Program-made: the position numbers and the translations under genes | Part shown: in pieces, positions 36,505 through 46,580 of the stretch | Position numbering within the stretch: the stretch's first letter is position 1 | How the letters are laid out: the number at the start of each line of letters is the position of its first letter | Assembly: GCF_947498515.1 (NCBI RefSeq) | Contig: NZ_CANMKO010000002.1 | Location: 530,325 to 594,324, forward strand | Reading direction: 5' to 3' | DNA from: an uncultured Pelagimonas sp. | GTDB lineage: Bacteria; Pseudomonadota; Alphaproteobacteria; Rhodobacterales; Rhodobacteraceae | DNA length: 64,000 bases | The notes under the pieces: generated by a model | Told to the model about the DNA's origin: nothing | What the model saw: the letters and a program-made list of their open reading frames with translations, nothing else | The model's database searches: none

Positions 36505-38046
36505 ATGCAAGACAGCCTTCCGCAGGATGATTGGGCCCAGTTCGGTCAGCCCCTTTTTGACGACCCAAAATCACGCGCCTTAAGCCGGGTTGGCGTGGTC
36601 GACATCGGATCAAACTCGGTCCGTATGGTGGTCTTTGACGGCGCGGCACGAAGCCCAGCATACTTCTTCAACGAAAAAATTCTGTGCGGCCTTGGCGCCG
36701 GGATGAACGAAACCGGGCATCTCAACCCAGAAGGCAAGGACCGCGCGCTTGTTGCTTTGCGGCGTTTTCAATGCCTTGCGGATGGTATGGACCTGCCGCC
36801 TTTGACTGTGGTTGCCACCGCCGCCATGCGCGACGCCCAAGATGGCCCAAGCTTTCGCGATCAGATCGAAGCCGAAACAGGCCTCAAGGTCTATGTGATC
36901 GACGGGAACGAAGAGGCACGGCTATCGGCGCAAGGGGTGCTTTTGGGTTGGCCCGGGTCCTATGGTTTGATCTGTGACATTGGCGGTTCGTCGATGGAGC
37001 TTGCCGAAATCAATCATGGTGAAGTCGGGCGGCGGATAAGCTCTTCGCTTGGACCACTCAAGCTGATGGATATCGAAGGCGGCCGCCCAGCGCGGGAAAA
37101 ACAAATTGGCACGGTCATGAAAGAGCTCAAGGACCATATGGGCAAACAGCGTGACCGCCTGTTCCTTGTTGGGGGAAGCTGGCGGGCCTTGGCCAAGGTC
37201 GACATGGAACGACGCAATTATCCGCTTCATGTGCTGCACGAATACCGGATGGATACGGAATCGGTCGCTAAAACCATTGAATTCCTTGGCGAACATGACC
37301 CGGAAGAGCTACGGAGAAAATGTGGCATCTCTTCGACACGGATGGGCCTATTGCCCTATGCCGCCGAAGTTTTGTCAGAGCTACTTGTCCGGTTTAAACC
37401 CAAGGACATCGCGATCTCTAGCTACGGCATCCGCGAAGGGATGCTATATGAACAAATGTCCGAGGAGCTGCGCCGACGCGATCCGTTGATTGAAGCCAGC
37501 CGTTTTGCCGAGGCCAAGGACGCCCGGATACCGGGATTTGGCAAACGGCTCTATGACTTTGTGAAACCGCTGTTTCCCGACGCCGATGCACCGCGTCGTC
37601 GTCTGATCAAGGCGGCCTGTTTGATGCACGATGTCAGCTGGCGCGCCCATCCCGATTACCGAGCCGAGATTTGTTTCGACAATGCGACCCGCGCCAATTT
37701 GGGCGGGCTTAAACACTCGGAACGGGTGTTTTTGGGCATTGCCCTGCTCTATCGCTATCGCAACAAGCCCGAGGGTACCCATTTTGAACCGCTGTTTGAT
37801 TTGGTCGACAAGGAAGACCAATTGCAGGCCGAAATCTTGGGAAAAGCCATGCGCCTTGGGGCGATGTTGTGGATGGAAAAACTTACCAAAGAAGAGGCAC
37901 ATTTGGAGTGGAAGCCCGCCAAGCGCAAGCTGTCACTCCACCTTTCGGAAAACTCAGCGCCTCTTTATGGGGAAGTCACAGAAGCGCGGTTCAACTCGCT
38001 TGCTGCGACATTGGAAGCCGAAGAGCACAGCGTCGAAACGTCTTAA
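36505..38046 (+). CDS. ppx: exopolyphosphatase / guanosine pentaphosphatase, 513 aa
   Basis: An ASKHA-fold phosphatase: VVDIGSNSVRMVVFDG, TVVATAAMRDAQDG and LICDIGGSSMELAEI form the phosphate and nucleotide loops. A C-terminal HD-like helical domain (CLMHDVSWRAHPDYRAEI) follows, as in the long Ppx/GppA form. It removes terminal phosphates from polyphosphate, opposing Ppk. The stop codon overlaps the stop of the convergent small gene within TTAA. Confidence 0.93.
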   Translation: MQDSLPQDDWAQFGQPLFDDPKSRALSRVGVVDIGSNSVRMVVFDGAARSPAYFFNEKILCGLGAGMNETGHLNPEGKDRALVALRRFQCLADGMDLPPLTVVATAAMRDAQDGPSFRDQIEAETGLKVYVIDGNEEARLSAQGVLLGWPGSYGLICDIGGSSMELAEINHGEVGRRISSSLGPLKLMDIEGGRPAREKQIGTVMKELKDHMGKQRDRLFLVGGSWRALAKVDMERRNYPLHVLHEYRMDTESVAKTIEFLGEHDPEELRRKCGISSTRMGLLPYAAEVLSELLVRFKPKDIAISSYGIREGMLYEQMSEELRRRDPLIEASRFAEAKDARIPGFGKRLYDFVKPLFPDADAPRRRLIKAACLMHDVSWRAHPDYRAEICFDNATRANLGGLKHSERVFLGIALLYRYRNKPEGTHFEPLFDLVDKEDQLQAEILGKAMRLGAMLWMEKLTKEEAHLEWKPAKRKLSLHLSENSAPLYGEVTEARFNSLAATLEAEEHSVETS

Positions 38047-38405
38047 AGCTCGACCTCTTCGGGCTCTTTTCTGGCGCTGTCATCCATTTCTTCGGCTGAC
38101 TTGCGGCGCATGATGATGTCCCCATTGGGGAGCTTTTCAGGCGGGTGGTAAGCGCTCCAATCATCGACTTCGCCCATCAACTCCTTAAGAGCCGGTCCCA
38201 TCTCGGCCGAGAACTTTTTGAGAAACGGCTCCATTTCTTGGGCCATCCCTTCAAGCTCTTCGAGCGCCGGTTCCATTTCCTCCATCAACCCCTTGAAAAA
38301 CAACTGGGCGCCCTGCTCGATAAGCGAAGGGCCCTCTTCTTCTTGGGCCGCCAAAGGGGCAGCAGCAAGGCTTGCGATGAGCAATGGGGTAGCAAAACGT
38401 GTCAT
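38043..38405 (-). CDS. secreted acidic helical protein, 120 aa
   Basis: A signal peptide (ATPLLIASLAAAPLAAQ) is followed by repeated Met/Glu/Pro helices (two EMEP runs and an EMGP) and a conserved tail, YHPPEKLPNGDIIMRRK. Relatives in Rhodobacteraceae are sometimes labelled AAA+ ATPase, but there is no P-loop here and I reject that name. Its role is unknown and its location is periplasmic. ATG 38405 is chosen for the signal peptide over a start at 38534. Confidence 0.8.
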   Translation of the reverse strand: MTRFATPLLIASLAAAPLAAQEEEGPSLIEQGAQLFFKGLMEEMEPALEELEGMAQEMEPFLKKFSAEMGPALKELMGEVDDWSAYHPPEKLPNGDIIMRRKSAEEMDDSARKEPEEVEL

Positions 38406-38452
38406 GGCCCCAATATATGCGTGCGACCGCGCGCATGTAAGGGGGAACTGGG

Positions 38453-39460
38453 TTACAAATCGATATCCAATGTGACCGGAAAATGATCCGAGGCAGTTAA
38501 CAAGGCCTGACGCAACTCCGGCAGTGCCCAACACCGCGGGTCATCAAACGGATGCCAAATGCACCATTCCCCGTTTTTTGACCGAAGGTCGCGCGATATC
38601 ATGATGTAATCAAGCAGGGCCTGAAGGTAGCGTTTTTTGTCCTTGAGGAAAAAGCGAGACGTGGTCGGGTGCGCGTTCAAACGGCCTCCCAAAGCTTGGC
38701 TCGCATGCGGATCGAAAAGGGCATGCGCCCCTTCGCCCAACAAAATCTCGACCGAGCTTCGACCGAACAGGTTTTCGTATTCATCCAAACCGGGGCCGTC
38801 GTTTAAATCGCCCATCACGATTGTCGCTTCGCCTTTGGACACATGTTGTTCAACACGGCGACGCAACCAAATTGCTTGGGCCAACTGCTTGCGCCGATTG
38901 GCAATTGAAATCCGCATGACTTCATCACGCGACCGCGCGCCATGTGGGGCCTTGGATTTCAGATGGGCCCCAATTAGGCGAAATGTTGCTCCGCTTTTCG
39001 CCGTCGCCACAAGCTCAAGCGGCGGTTTGGAAAACCTGACCTCATCCCGATCGGCATCGACATCCAAATCAATCTCAAACACCTGATCAAACCCCGGCGC
39101 ATCCGTGTTTCCAGCGCCTTGCGGGTCATGGCGAACACTCAGAACATCAGGGTCGTATAGAAAGGCAATCTCTTGCTGGGTATCGTTTGCAAAACCTGTC
39201 ACCACCTCGCGGCAGCGTAAATTGAAACTCTCGGCAAATGTCGTCAACGCCTTGGTGGTCGAACGTTTCGAGTTGGTGTCCGGGGCCTCAATAATCATGA
39301 CGCCATCGGCATCGAGCGCGGTAAACACCATGCCCAACGCCTCGATTTGCTGGGCGCGGGTTACATTGTGGCGCGCCGACCATTCCCCATCATTTAACAG
39401 CTGCCCCTGATTGTCGAAAAGCGCGTCAAACCATTCAACATTATAGGTAGCAAGCCGCAT
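38453..39460 (-). CDS. endonuclease/exonuclease/phosphatase family protein, 335 aa
   Basis: EEP-fold motifs in order: ATYNVEWFD (Asn), GVMIIEAPDT (metal Glu), LIGAHLKSKAP (His), IVMGDLNDGP (Asp/Asn) and the final SDHFPV with the general-base His. The substrate could be DNA, RNA or a phosphodiester. There is no signal peptide. The start ATG overlaps the upstream TGA in TGATG, so it is coupled to the TerB/J-domain gene. Confidence 0.88.
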   Translation of the reverse strand: MRLATYNVEWFDALFDNQGQLLNDGEWSARHNVTRAQQIEALGMVFTALDADGVMIIEAPDTNSKRSTTKALTTFAESFNLRCREVVTGFANDTQQEIAFLYDPDVLSVRHDPQGAGNTDAPGFDQVFEIDLDVDADRDEVRFSKPPLELVATAKSGATFRLIGAHLKSKAPHGARSRDEVMRISIANRRKQLAQAIWLRRRVEQHVSKGEATIVMGDLNDGPGLDEYENLFGRSSVEILLGEGAHALFDPHASQALGGRLNAHPTTSRFFLKDKKRYLQALLDYIMISRDLRSKNGEWCIWHPFDDPRCWALPELRQALLTASDHFPVTLDIDL

Positions 39461-40140
39461 CAGATCCCTTTCCCGCTGATCTCGGCCCAAGCATCATTGA
39501 TGTCTTGCATCCGCCGTTCAGACAGTTTCACCGCCTCTTTCGGAACACCGCGGGCGATCATAACGTCGGGGTGGGTTTCGCGAACCAACTGGCGCCAATG
39601 CTTGCGGATGTCTTCTATCGGCATATCCGGCGTCACCCCTAAAACCGTATATGGGTCCGGTGTGGCATCTGGAACAAAACGCGCGCGCATGGTCCGAAAC
39701 CGCAGTTCATCGATTTCAAAAATCGCTGCCACTTCGGTCAAAAACGTGTCTTCGGCCGGATGGTAGGTGCCGTCGGCCATGGCGATGTGAAATAGCCCTT
39801 CCATCAAATCGCATAGGGTTCCGGGTTCAGACCCGAACATGGATTTGATCCGGCTTGCATAGTCCTCGAAACCGGCAACATCCTGACGTGCAAGGTTAAA
39901 AACCTTTGCTGCCCCTTCTTCGTCTTCGACTGCGATTTGGAACACTTCACGAAAGGCGGTGACTTCGTCGCGGGTCACAAGCCCATCGGCCTTGGCCATT
40001 TTGGCAGACAGGGCAATAACAGCAATCGTAAAGGCGATTGACCGTTCCGGCGGGCTACGCAGTTTTTCAAAAACCGCCGAAAGCCCTTCGCCCGAGGCGA
40101 GGGCCGCCACTGCCTGTGATATCCGAGACCAAATCGACAT
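39460..40140 (-). CDS. TerB-like and J-domain protein (DjlA-like), 226 aa
   Basis: Residues about 30-140 form a TerB-like helical domain (AKMAKADGLVTRDEVTAF and HIAMADGTYHPAEDTFL, each with acidic residues after ADG). A C-terminal J domain follows (PYTVLGVTPDMPIEDIRKHWRQ, then ETHPD with the HPD triplet that stimulates DnaK). This is the DjlA layout without a clear membrane anchor. It is probably a DnaK co-chaperone. Confidence 0.88.
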   Translation of the reverse strand: MSIWSRISQAVAALASGEGLSAVFEKLRSPPERSIAFTIAVIALSAKMAKADGLVTRDEVTAFREVFQIAVEDEEGAAKVFNLARQDVAGFEDYASRIKSMFGSEPGTLCDLMEGLFHIAMADGTYHPAEDTFLTEVAAIFEIDELRFRTMRARFVPDATPDPYTVLGVTPDMPIEDIRKHWRQLVRETHPDVMIARGVPKEAVKLSERRMQDINDAWAEISGKGI

Positions 40141-40290
40141 GAGACTACCTTACGTCAGCACCAAGCAGCTGTCAGGCGATCCGGCGAGATTTCTTTGTAA
40201 GAAAATCAGATCGGTCCGACGCGCAATCTTGTGCCTGAGCACGCGCAGGGTTGCAAGACATCTACTTGCCGCTTGGAGCAACCCCGCCGG

Positions 40291-40902
40291 TCAGGTCAAT
40301 TCAACCTCACCTTGCGGGGTTGCGATACGCGCCGTCAGCCCCGATTTGCCGGTCGCAAATGTCACAAGTGGCGAGCGCAAGACAGGGGCTAGAAGATCGA
40401 TCATGGCATCGGCATCCGGATGCGACACGGTGAGTTGCTTTAGCTCTAGCCCTCCCGCAGGCAAGACCCGCCCCGGCATTAAATCACTATGCCATTGGAT
40501 CAACGCTGGAAACAGCCCGTCAAAGGCCTGCAGCCCATCCTGTGGCACCGCCATGGACCAGCGTAAATCACCGCGTTCTAAATCAACCCGACGTCCCGCC
40601 ATAGGCAGTGCGTCCAAAGCGGCATCAAGATCTTTGACACGACATATCCATTTATCCAACCGCGCAGGTCCGCGAAATTCATCCAACCAAAACCAACGCG
40701 GTTCCTTGGGGCGTTCCGCCGCCGGATCAATGGCAATCGCCTCCATGTATATTTCCGGCGCGAGCCCCAAAAGACGGTTATGCGTCCCAAAGCGGGCGTG
40801 TTTTCCGCCGGGCAAAAGCGGCAAGTTCACCGCCGCCTCAAGGTGGGCTGCGGCCTCTTCGAGTGTCTCGCCCAAGACGGCAATGTGATCGAGTTCCAGC
40901 AT
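40291..40902 (-). CDS. VOC (glyoxalase-like) family protein, 203 aa
   Basis: It begins MLELDHIAVLGETLEEAAAHLEAAV, the opening strand-helix of a vicinal-oxygen-chelate module with its His, and continues with THNRLLGLAPEIYMEAIAID, as in glyoxalase-like domain 3 proteins. A second, weaker module follows. The substrate is unknown. It is too long and the wrong subtype for methylmalonyl-CoA epimerase, although the mutase gene is near. The 150-base gap after it toward the J-domain gene shows no gene. Confidence 0.8.
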   Translation of the reverse strand: MLELDHIAVLGETLEEAAAHLEAAVNLPLLPGGKHARFGTHNRLLGLAPEIYMEAIAIDPAAERPKEPRWFWLDEFRGPARLDKWICRVKDLDAALDALPMAGRRVDLERGDLRWSMAVPQDGLQAFDGLFPALIQWHSDLMPGRVLPAGGLELKQLTVSHPDADAMIDLLAPVLRSPLVTFATGKSGLTARIATPQGEVELT

Positions 40903-41031
40903 TCTGTGTCCTTTGTGGCCAAATCGCCCGAAATCCGGGGATAAATCCCGTAATAACCGGAGTTTCCCCTTGAAAACCTACCTTCAAACTACAGATTTTG
41001 TCAGGAAATTTCCAATAAATCTGAGGGACCG

Positions 41032-42213
41032 ATGCTGCTACGCGCAATTGACCGCTTTTTCCGACACGAAGCTTCTGGAGGGTTGCTTTTGATGGCGGCT
41101 GCTTTGGCGGCGCTAATCGTCGCCAACTCTGGTCTAGCGGGGACATATGAGGGTGTCCTCAACAGCATCTTTTCCGTGACCCTGAACGGCAGCGGTCTGG
41201 AAAAACCCCTTATCTTGTGGATCAATGACGGGCTAATGGCTGTCTTCTTCTTTTTGATTGGGCTTGAACTCAAGCGCGAGCTTTTGGAAGGCAAGCTAAA
41301 GAACCCCGCCGATGTGGTGTTGCCCGGAATGGCAGCGGTCGGCGGCATGGTGGTTCCGGCGCTGATCTTTTTGGGTTTCAACTGGGGCAACCCGGCAACC
41401 GCGTCTGGCTGGGCTATTCCCGCCGCCACCGATATCGCCTTTGCGCTCGGGGTCTTGGCTCTGGTCGGCGACCGCGTTCCCTCATCGCTCAAAGTGTTTC
41501 TTCTAACCCTCGCTATTCTCGACGATATTGGCGCTATCTTGATCATTGCCCTGTTCTACACAGCTGAGCTCAAAATCGATTACCTGCTTATGGCTCTCGT
41601 CCCAGTCTTGGCGATGTTCTGGCTCAATAAACGTCGTGTACACCGCGTAGCACCGATCCTGTTTCTAGGCGTGATCATGTGGGTCTTGGTGTTGAAATCG
41701 GGCGTCCACGCGACTCTGGCAGGCGTCATCACCGCGTTCTTTATCCCGCTCAAGGATAAATGGGGAAAATCTCCGCTGCATTCCCTTGAACACGCGTTGA
41801 CCCCCTATGTCCTCTTCCTAATCGTTCCGATTTTCGCCTTTGCCAATGCGGGTGTTGTTCTCACTGGTCTAAGTCTCGCTGATCTGGCCGCACCTTTGCC
41901 ATTGGGCATCGCCCTTGGATTGGTACTTGGCAAACAGATCGGCGTATTTGGCGTAACTTGGCTGATGGTGAAACTACGTTTAGCCCAACCCCCAGCGGGG
42001 GCCAATTGGGCGCAAATCTACGGCGTGGCCTGTCTTGCTGGTATCGGCTTTACCATGTCACTGTTTATCGGATCACTCAGCTTTGCCGATCCGGAACTTA
42101 TGAACCACGTGCGTCTTGGCGTCTTGCTCGGCTCTTTGGTCTCCGGCGTCTTGGGATTTGCGGCCCTGCGCCTGTCAACACCTAGCTCCGAAGACGCAGC
42201 CCAAGCTGCTTAA
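41032..42213 (+). CDS. nhaA: Na+/H+ antiporter NhaA, 393 aa
   Basis: NhaA expels Na+ in exchange for protons, fitting a marine lifestyle. It shows the family opening FRHEASGGLLLMAAALAALI, AATDIAFALGVLALVGDRVP, and the ion-binding pair in LAILDDIGAILIIALFY, with about twelve spans. A terminator-like hairpin shared with the convergent mutase gene follows the stop. Confidence 0.96.
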   Translation: MLLRAIDRFFRHEASGGLLLMAAALAALIVANSGLAGTYEGVLNSIFSVTLNGSGLEKPLILWINDGLMAVFFFLIGLELKRELLEGKLKNPADVVLPGMAAVGGMVVPALIFLGFNWGNPATASGWAIPAATDIAFALGVLALVGDRVPSSLKVFLLTLAILDDIGAILIIALFYTAELKIDYLLMALVPVLAMFWLNKRRVHRVAPILFLGVIMWVLVLKSGVHATLAGVITAFFIPLKDKWGKSPLHSLEHALTPYVLFLIVPIFAFANAGVVLTGLSLADLAAPLPLGIALGLVLGKQIGVFGVTWLMVKLRLAQPPAGANWAQIYGVACLAGIGFTMSLFIGSLSFADPELMNHVRLGVLLGSLVSGVLGFAALRLSTPSSEDAAQAA

Positions 42214-42214
42214 A

Positions 42215-42250
42215 CAAAAAAGGCGCGCTCTTGGTATCCAGGGGCGCGCC
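42215..42250 (-). terminator. terminator of the methylmalonyl-CoA mutase gene
   Basis: GGCGCGC (42222-42228) pairs with GCGCGCC (42244-42250). Read on the minus strand it is followed by six Ts. It lies between the convergent nhaA and mutase stops. Confidence 0.8.
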
Positions 42251-42273
42251 AATTACGTTGTTTACGATGTGCG

Positions 42274-44403
42274 TTACTTACGGGTATCGCGGATCAAACG
42301 CAGAATATCCTGCGCCGCCTCAGGAATATTGGTCCCCGGTCCAAAGATAGCTTTGACCCCGGCGGATTTGAGGAAATCATAGTCCTGCTGTGGGATAACC
42401 CCACCACAGATCACCAAAATATCTTCGGCTCCCTGTTTCTTCAGCTCTTCGATCAACTGCGGCGCAAGGGTTTTGTGCCCGGCGGCCTGCGAGCTGATGC
42501 CGACAACATGAACGTCATTGTCGATGGCATCCTGTGCGGCTTCGTCCGGAGTTTGGAACAGCGGGCCAACATCAACGTCAAAACCGATATCGGCAAAGGC
42601 CGTCGCAATCACCTTGGCACCACGGTCATGACCGTCTTGACCCATTTTGACTACGAGCATCCGTGGGCGACGCCCCTCTTCTGCGGCAAAGGCTTCGATG
42701 TCTTTCTGGATCGCAGCAAACCCTTCGTCGCCTTCATAGGCGGCACCATATACACCGGCCAAGGTTTTCACTTCGGCGCGATGGCGGCCAAACTCGTCTT
42801 CCATAGCCATGCTGATTTCTCCAACAGACGCACGGGCCCGTGCCGCCTCAACGGCGGCCTCAAGCAAGTTTCCACCTTCTTTGGACCGGCGGGTCAGTTC
42901 GGCCAAGGCCGCGCTGCATACCGCTTCATCGCGATCAGCCCGCATTTTTTCGAGACGGGCGATTTGGCTTTCGCGAACCGCTACGTTATCGACATCGAGA
43001 ATGTCGAGTTGGTCTTCCTTCTCAAGCTTGTACTTGTTCACGCCGACAATGACTTCGTCGCCACGGTCGATCATCGCCTGACGTTTCGCCGCCGATTCCT
43101 CGATCCGCAGTTTTGGCATACCAGACGCCACCGCCTTGGTCATACCACCCATTTCCTCGACTTCTTGCATCAGGGCCCAGGCGTCATTGATCAACTGATC
43201 CGTTAGGCTTTCGACATAGTATGACCCTGCCAGCGGATCGACCACATTTGTCACACCGGTTTCTTCCTGAAGGATGATCTGCGTGTTGCGGGCGATACGT
43301 GCGCTGAACTCGGTCGGCAGAGCAATCGCTTCGTCCAAAGCATTGGTATGCAAGGATTGTGTGCCGCCCAAAACTGCGCTCATCGCCTCATAGGCTGTGC
43401 GGATCACGTTGTTGTAAGGGTCTTGTTCCTGCAAAGACACGCCAGAGGTCTGGCAGTGAGTGCGCAGCATTTTGGAGCGTTCCGATTTTGCGTCAAACTC
43501 GGTCATGACCCGGTGCCACAAGGTCCGCGCAGCGCGCAGTTTCGCCGCTTCCATGAAGAAGTTCATGCCAATCGCAAAAAAGAACGACAACCGGCCGGCA
43601 AACTTATCGACATCCATACCCGCATTGATCGCGGCGCGAACATATTCGCGGCCATCGGCCAAGGTATAAGCAAGTTCTTGAACCAGGTTCGCGCCCGCTT
43701 CTTGCATGTGGTAACCCGAAATCGAGATCGAGTTGAATTTCGGCATCTCATTCGAGGTGTACTCGATAATGTCCGAGATGATTTTCATCGAGGGTTCTGG
43801 TGGGTAAATATAGGTGTTGCGAACCATGAACTCTTTCAGAATGTCGTTCTGAATGGTGCCCGCCAAAAGCGATTTGTCATGCCCCTGCTCTTCACCGGCG
43901 ACAATGAAATTCGCCAAGATCGGGATGACCGCGCCGTTCATCGTCATCGAGACCGACACCTTGTCCAACGGAATGCCGTCAAACAGGATTTTCATGTCCT
44001 CGACACTGTCGATGGCCACGCCTGCCTTGCCGACATCCCCAACAACACGCGGATGGTCAGAATCGTAACCACGGTGTGTCGCGAGATCGAAGGCCACCGA
44101 GACCCCTTGCTGACCAGCAGCTAGGTTTTTGCGGTAAAAGGCGTTGGATTCTTCGGCGGTGGAAAAGCCAGCATATTGGCGGATCGTCCAGGGGCGGCCC
44201 GCATACATGGTGGCCTTAACGCCACGGGTGAAAGGGCCAACACCGGGTGTGCCGCCCATATGGTCAAGGTTTGCAGTGTCATCCGCCGTATAAAGCGGTT
44301 TGACGTCAATCCCTTCCAATGTATTCCATGTCAGATCGTCCAGCGGACGTCCGCGGAGTTCTTTTTCAGCGAGTTTCTTCCAATCGTCGGGCAGATCGGT
44401 CAT
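42274..44403 (-). CDS. scpA: methylmalonyl-CoA mutase, single-chain form, 709 aa
   Basis: The B12 enzyme rearranges (R)-methylmalonyl-CoA to succinyl-CoA. The N-terminal barrel has the substrate-binding [20 protein letters not shown]; the C-terminal cobalamin domain shows [15 protein letters not shown] with the lower-axial-ligand His, and [14 protein letters not shown]. Length matches the catalytic chain. Its start lies 38 bases inside the end of the upstream sulfotransferase-like gene. PCC genes 2-10 kb away on the same strand complete the propionyl-CoA route. Confidence 0.97.
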   Translation of the reverse strand: MTDLPDDWKKLAEKELRGRPLDDLTWNTLEGIDVKPLYTADDTANLDHMGGTPGVGPFTRGVKATMYAGRPWTIRQYAGFSTAEESNAFYRKNLAAGQQGVSVAFDLATHRGYDSDHPRVVGDVGKAGVAIDSVEDMKILFDGIPLDKVSVSMTMNGAVIPILANFIVAGEEQGHDKSLLAGTIQNDILKEFMVRNTYIYPPEPSMKIISDIIEYTSNEMPKFNSISISGYHMQEAGANLVQELAYTLADGREYVRAAINAGMDVDKFAGRLSFFFAIGMNFFMEAAKLRAARTLWHRVMTEFDAKSERSKMLRTHCQTSGVSLQEQDPYNNVIRTAYEAMSAVLGGTQSLHTNALDEAIALPTEFSARIARNTQIILQEETGVTNVVDPLAGSYYVESLTDQLINDAWALMQEVEEMGGMTKAVASGMPKLRIEESAAKRQAMIDRGDEVIVGVNKYKLEKEDQLDILDVDNVAVRESQIARLEKMRADRDEAVCSAALAELTRRSKEGGNLLEAAVEAARARASVGEISMAMEDEFGRHRAEVKTLAGVYGAAYEGDEGFAAIQKDIEAFAAEEGRRPRMLVVKMGQDGHDRGAKVIATAFADIGFDVDVGPLFQTPDEAAQDAIDNDVHVVGISSQAAGHKTLAPQLIEELKKQGAEDILVICGGVIPQQDYDFLKSAGVKAIFGPGTNIPEAAQDILRLIRDTRK

Positions 44404-45301
44404 AGGCTTGTCCTCTCTCAGTCAGCACCGCCGCCAGCTTGTTCGCTGATCTTGCGGGCATGGGATCTTCTCTCAGTTTTGCCAATCCTTCTGCCCCGGC
44501 GCGCAGCCAGTACAGATCATCGGCATAGGCCTCGCGCAAAGCAGAGGCCTGAAAAGCGTTAAAGGGTTGCCAGCGCCCGGTGTCATCGGGCAGCAGGTCA
44601 GGGAAATCACCGCGATCCATCAAGGCATCACGCAGCGTTCTTAGGTTCGGGCTGCGGTTGGCCCAAAATTCACCCATCCCGGCGGAGGGTATATTGGCAC
44701 GGCCAATGGCCACACCTAGCAAATCATCCGGATGAGGCGCGAAACGTTCAAAAGGTGTCACCACGATTTCGGCGTCTGGGCAAGCACAGGCTAGATCGGT
44801 GATAACATGGCGCCAACTGCGATCCGAGCTTGCGATGTTATCCAACGCCATTTCATCCAGAACCGCTTCTCCGCGCGGAATGAGATAGGACATCACCGAG
44901 GCCCACCAACGATCAGGCGACCGGATTTGCAGAACAACACGTTTAATTGGATCAAAAGCCACATTGATCCGCGCCATGCGTTCGCCAATGTCGGGGTACA
45001 TCACCCGCTTGCGCAAATTGCGCCGTGCAGTCCCGATGATGTTTTCATCCGAAACAACAAGAACCTTGGCCCCCTGCCCTTTGGCCCCGGCAAGATTTAG
45101 TTGCACACGGCCGGCCGAGCGACGCGCCTGCGCAGAGTTAACCGGACGATCGGCGACCCCATGCAAAAGGCCCTTGCGGGTGCGCCACGGGCCCCAAAAC
45201 CCAACACCCTGCGCCGACAATTCGCTCCGGTTCGCCCGGAGGTAGTTTTGAAAACTGGTCGAGCCGGTGCGATGCGCACCGATATGCAGGATGACGTCCA
45301 T
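44366..45301 (-). CDS. sulfotransferase-like protein, 311 aa
   Basis: It starts [21 protein letters not shown], the phosphosulfate-binding loop of the sulfotransferase P-loop fold, and has [20 protein letters not shown], the expected 3'-phosphate-binding Arg/Ser strand. The substrate is unknown. The open frame extends far upstream to 46576 through a region of shadow sequence; ATG 45301 is set by the P-loop position. It overlaps the mutase gene by 38 bases, so both may share a transcript. Confidence 0.75.
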   Translation of the reverse strand: MDVILHIGAHRTGSTSFQNYLRANRSELSAQGVGFWGPWRTRKGLLHGVADRPVNSAQARRSAGRVQLNLAGAKGQGAKVLVVSDENIIGTARRNLRKRVMYPDIGERMARINVAFDPIKRVVLQIRSPDRWWASVMSYLIPRGEAVLDEMALDNIASSDRSWRHVITDLACACPDAEIVVTPFERFAPHPDDLLGVAIGRANIPSAGMGEFWANRSPNLRTLRDALMDRGDFPDLLPDDTGRWQPFNAFQASALREAYADDLYWLRAGAEGLAKLREDPMPARSANKLAAVLTERGQAYDRSARRLEETR

Positions 45302-45467
45302 GAGGCAGCGGCCCTTTTCGGAACCCGCGACACGGGTGACGCGGGAAATTGCAGATGCCTTGGACCCTGCTGCCTTGCTTATGACAATGTCGTTAATGCT
45401 AAAATTTTCGCGGTCATCGGGCAATGTGCCCTGTGCAGCGCGCCATCCAGCGCCTATATCTATGGGT

Positions 45468-45911
45468 ATGAACGCATTTTCACGTCTCGCCATCGCGGCG
45501 CTGTTGCCCGTAGCCCTTGGTTCTATGGCGTTTTCCGCCACAGAGGCCGAGGAACCGTTTACCCTGATCCAGGACGCATTGGAAACGACCTTAGAGGACT
45601 GGATCTGGCAAAAACGCATTGTCGTCGTTTTTGCAGACAATCCTAACGACCCTCGTTTCACCGAACAGATGCGGTTGATTGAGGATCGCCCAGAAGTCTT
45701 GTTAGAACGCGATGTGGTGGTGATCACCGACACCGACCCCAAAGCCCGCAGTGCGGTGCGCCAGGAATTGCGCGCCCGTGGGTTTATGTTGGTGGTGTTG
45801 GCCAAAGATGGCAGCGTGGTCATCCGCAAACCGGCCCCATGGGACATGCGCGAGATTTCTCGCTCAATCGACAAGCTCCCGCTACGCCAACAAGAGATCC
45901 GCGAGCGATAA
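45468..45911 (+). CDS. DUF4174 family secreted protein, 147 aa
   Basis: A signal peptide (LAIAALLPVALGSMAFSATEA) precedes a thioredoxin-like domain typical of DUF4174: WQKRIVVVFADNPNDPRFTEQ, then LLERDVVVITDTDP, then RARGFMLVVLAKDGSVVIRKP. It has no CxxC and so no redox function by that route. Periplasmic. The two-codon-earlier ATG is an alternative start; neither has a strong Shine-Dalgarno sequence. It is divergent from the sulfotransferase-like gene. Confidence 0.8.
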   Translation: MNAFSRLAIAALLPVALGSMAFSATEAEEPFTLIQDALETTLEDWIWQKRIVVVFADNPNDPRFTEQMRLIEDRPEVLLERDVVVITDTDPKARSAVRQELRARGFMLVVLAKDGSVVIRKPAPWDMREISRSIDKLPLRQQEIRER

Positions 45912-45960
45912 GCAAACCGACCGGGAGCAACAAAACGGCTTTGCGATGATGAGAGCGCCG

Positions 45961-46473
45961 TTACACGTTGCCACGAAGGAAAAACGCGAGGTTTCCAGGC
46001 GGATAGATCATCAGAAGCGCGTCGCCAGCCGGATCGTAAATTGTACGCGTGTCCGGCGACATCAGCACGGCATAATACCCCGCTGCAACCTCGTCTTCCA
46101 TACATTCCTTGGCTGGGCCGACGCCCGTCGACAACATGCCAAGCCCTTTGCCCAAATCCTTGGACATCAATTGTTGGGAAATCTCGTTTGGGCTGAGATC
46201 GGGTATATCGAACAAGACCGGTCGCCCGTTGCGCACCCGCGTCAAAGCCGTTTCGATGGATTTCGCCCGTTCGACTTTGCTGCTGATCTCGGGGCGAACC
46301 AGATCGAACACCGCAGCGGTGCAGCTCATTTTGGAAACGAAAACACGGGTTTGCGCTAGAAACACCCAATCCGTTAGCTGTGCGCGCAACTCGGCTTCTT
46401 TGTCGAGCGTGCAGGCCGACAGAAGCGCCAAAAGCACCGCCATCCGCCCAAAGATATTTAATCGGGCCACCAT
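45961..46473 (-). CDS. lipoprotein of unknown function, 170 aa
   Basis: MVARLNIFGRMAVLLALLSAC is a lipobox-type signal peptide. The rest is a soluble domain with VSKMSCTAAVFDLVRPEIS and GPAKECMEDEVAAGYYAVLM, perhaps one disulfide. I do not recognise the family. A start at 46497 is possible and has a weak GGAA upstream; 46473 gives the cleaner lipoprotein signal. It lies 107 bases downstream of pccA on the same strand. Confidence 0.7.
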   Translation of the reverse strand: MVARLNIFGRMAVLLALLSACTLDKEAELRAQLTDWVFLAQTRVFVSKMSCTAAVFDLVRPEISSKVERAKSIETALTRVRNGRPVLFDIPDLSPNEISQQLMSKDLGKGLGMLSTGVGPAKECMEDEVAAGYYAVLMSPDTRTIYDPAGDALLMIYPPGNLAFFLRGNV

Positions 46474-46580
46474 AAGCCGCGTCCAATCGCCAAACATCCG
46501 TTCCGACAGGTTTAGCCGAGAAGGGTTGACGCTTGGTTTCCGCAGATACGGAAAGATATGTGGTGGCCCGGATCACAGGG

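Noticed and set aside
38043..38405. AAA+ ATPase, the label often given to relatives of this small protein
   Set aside because: No Walker A or B motif; it is a secreted 120-residue acidic helical protein.
40291..40902. Methylmalonyl-CoA epimerase, because a VOC protein lies near the mutase
   Set aside because: At 203 residues with a glyoxalase-like-3 pattern and in a different operon, it does not fit the roughly 140-residue epimerase.
44366..46576. A 736-residue protein fused upstream of the sulfotransferase-like domain
   Set aside because: The upstream part overlaps the DUF4174 gene and the lipoprotein gene in other frames and has shadow-type composition; the P-loop fixes the true start at 45301.
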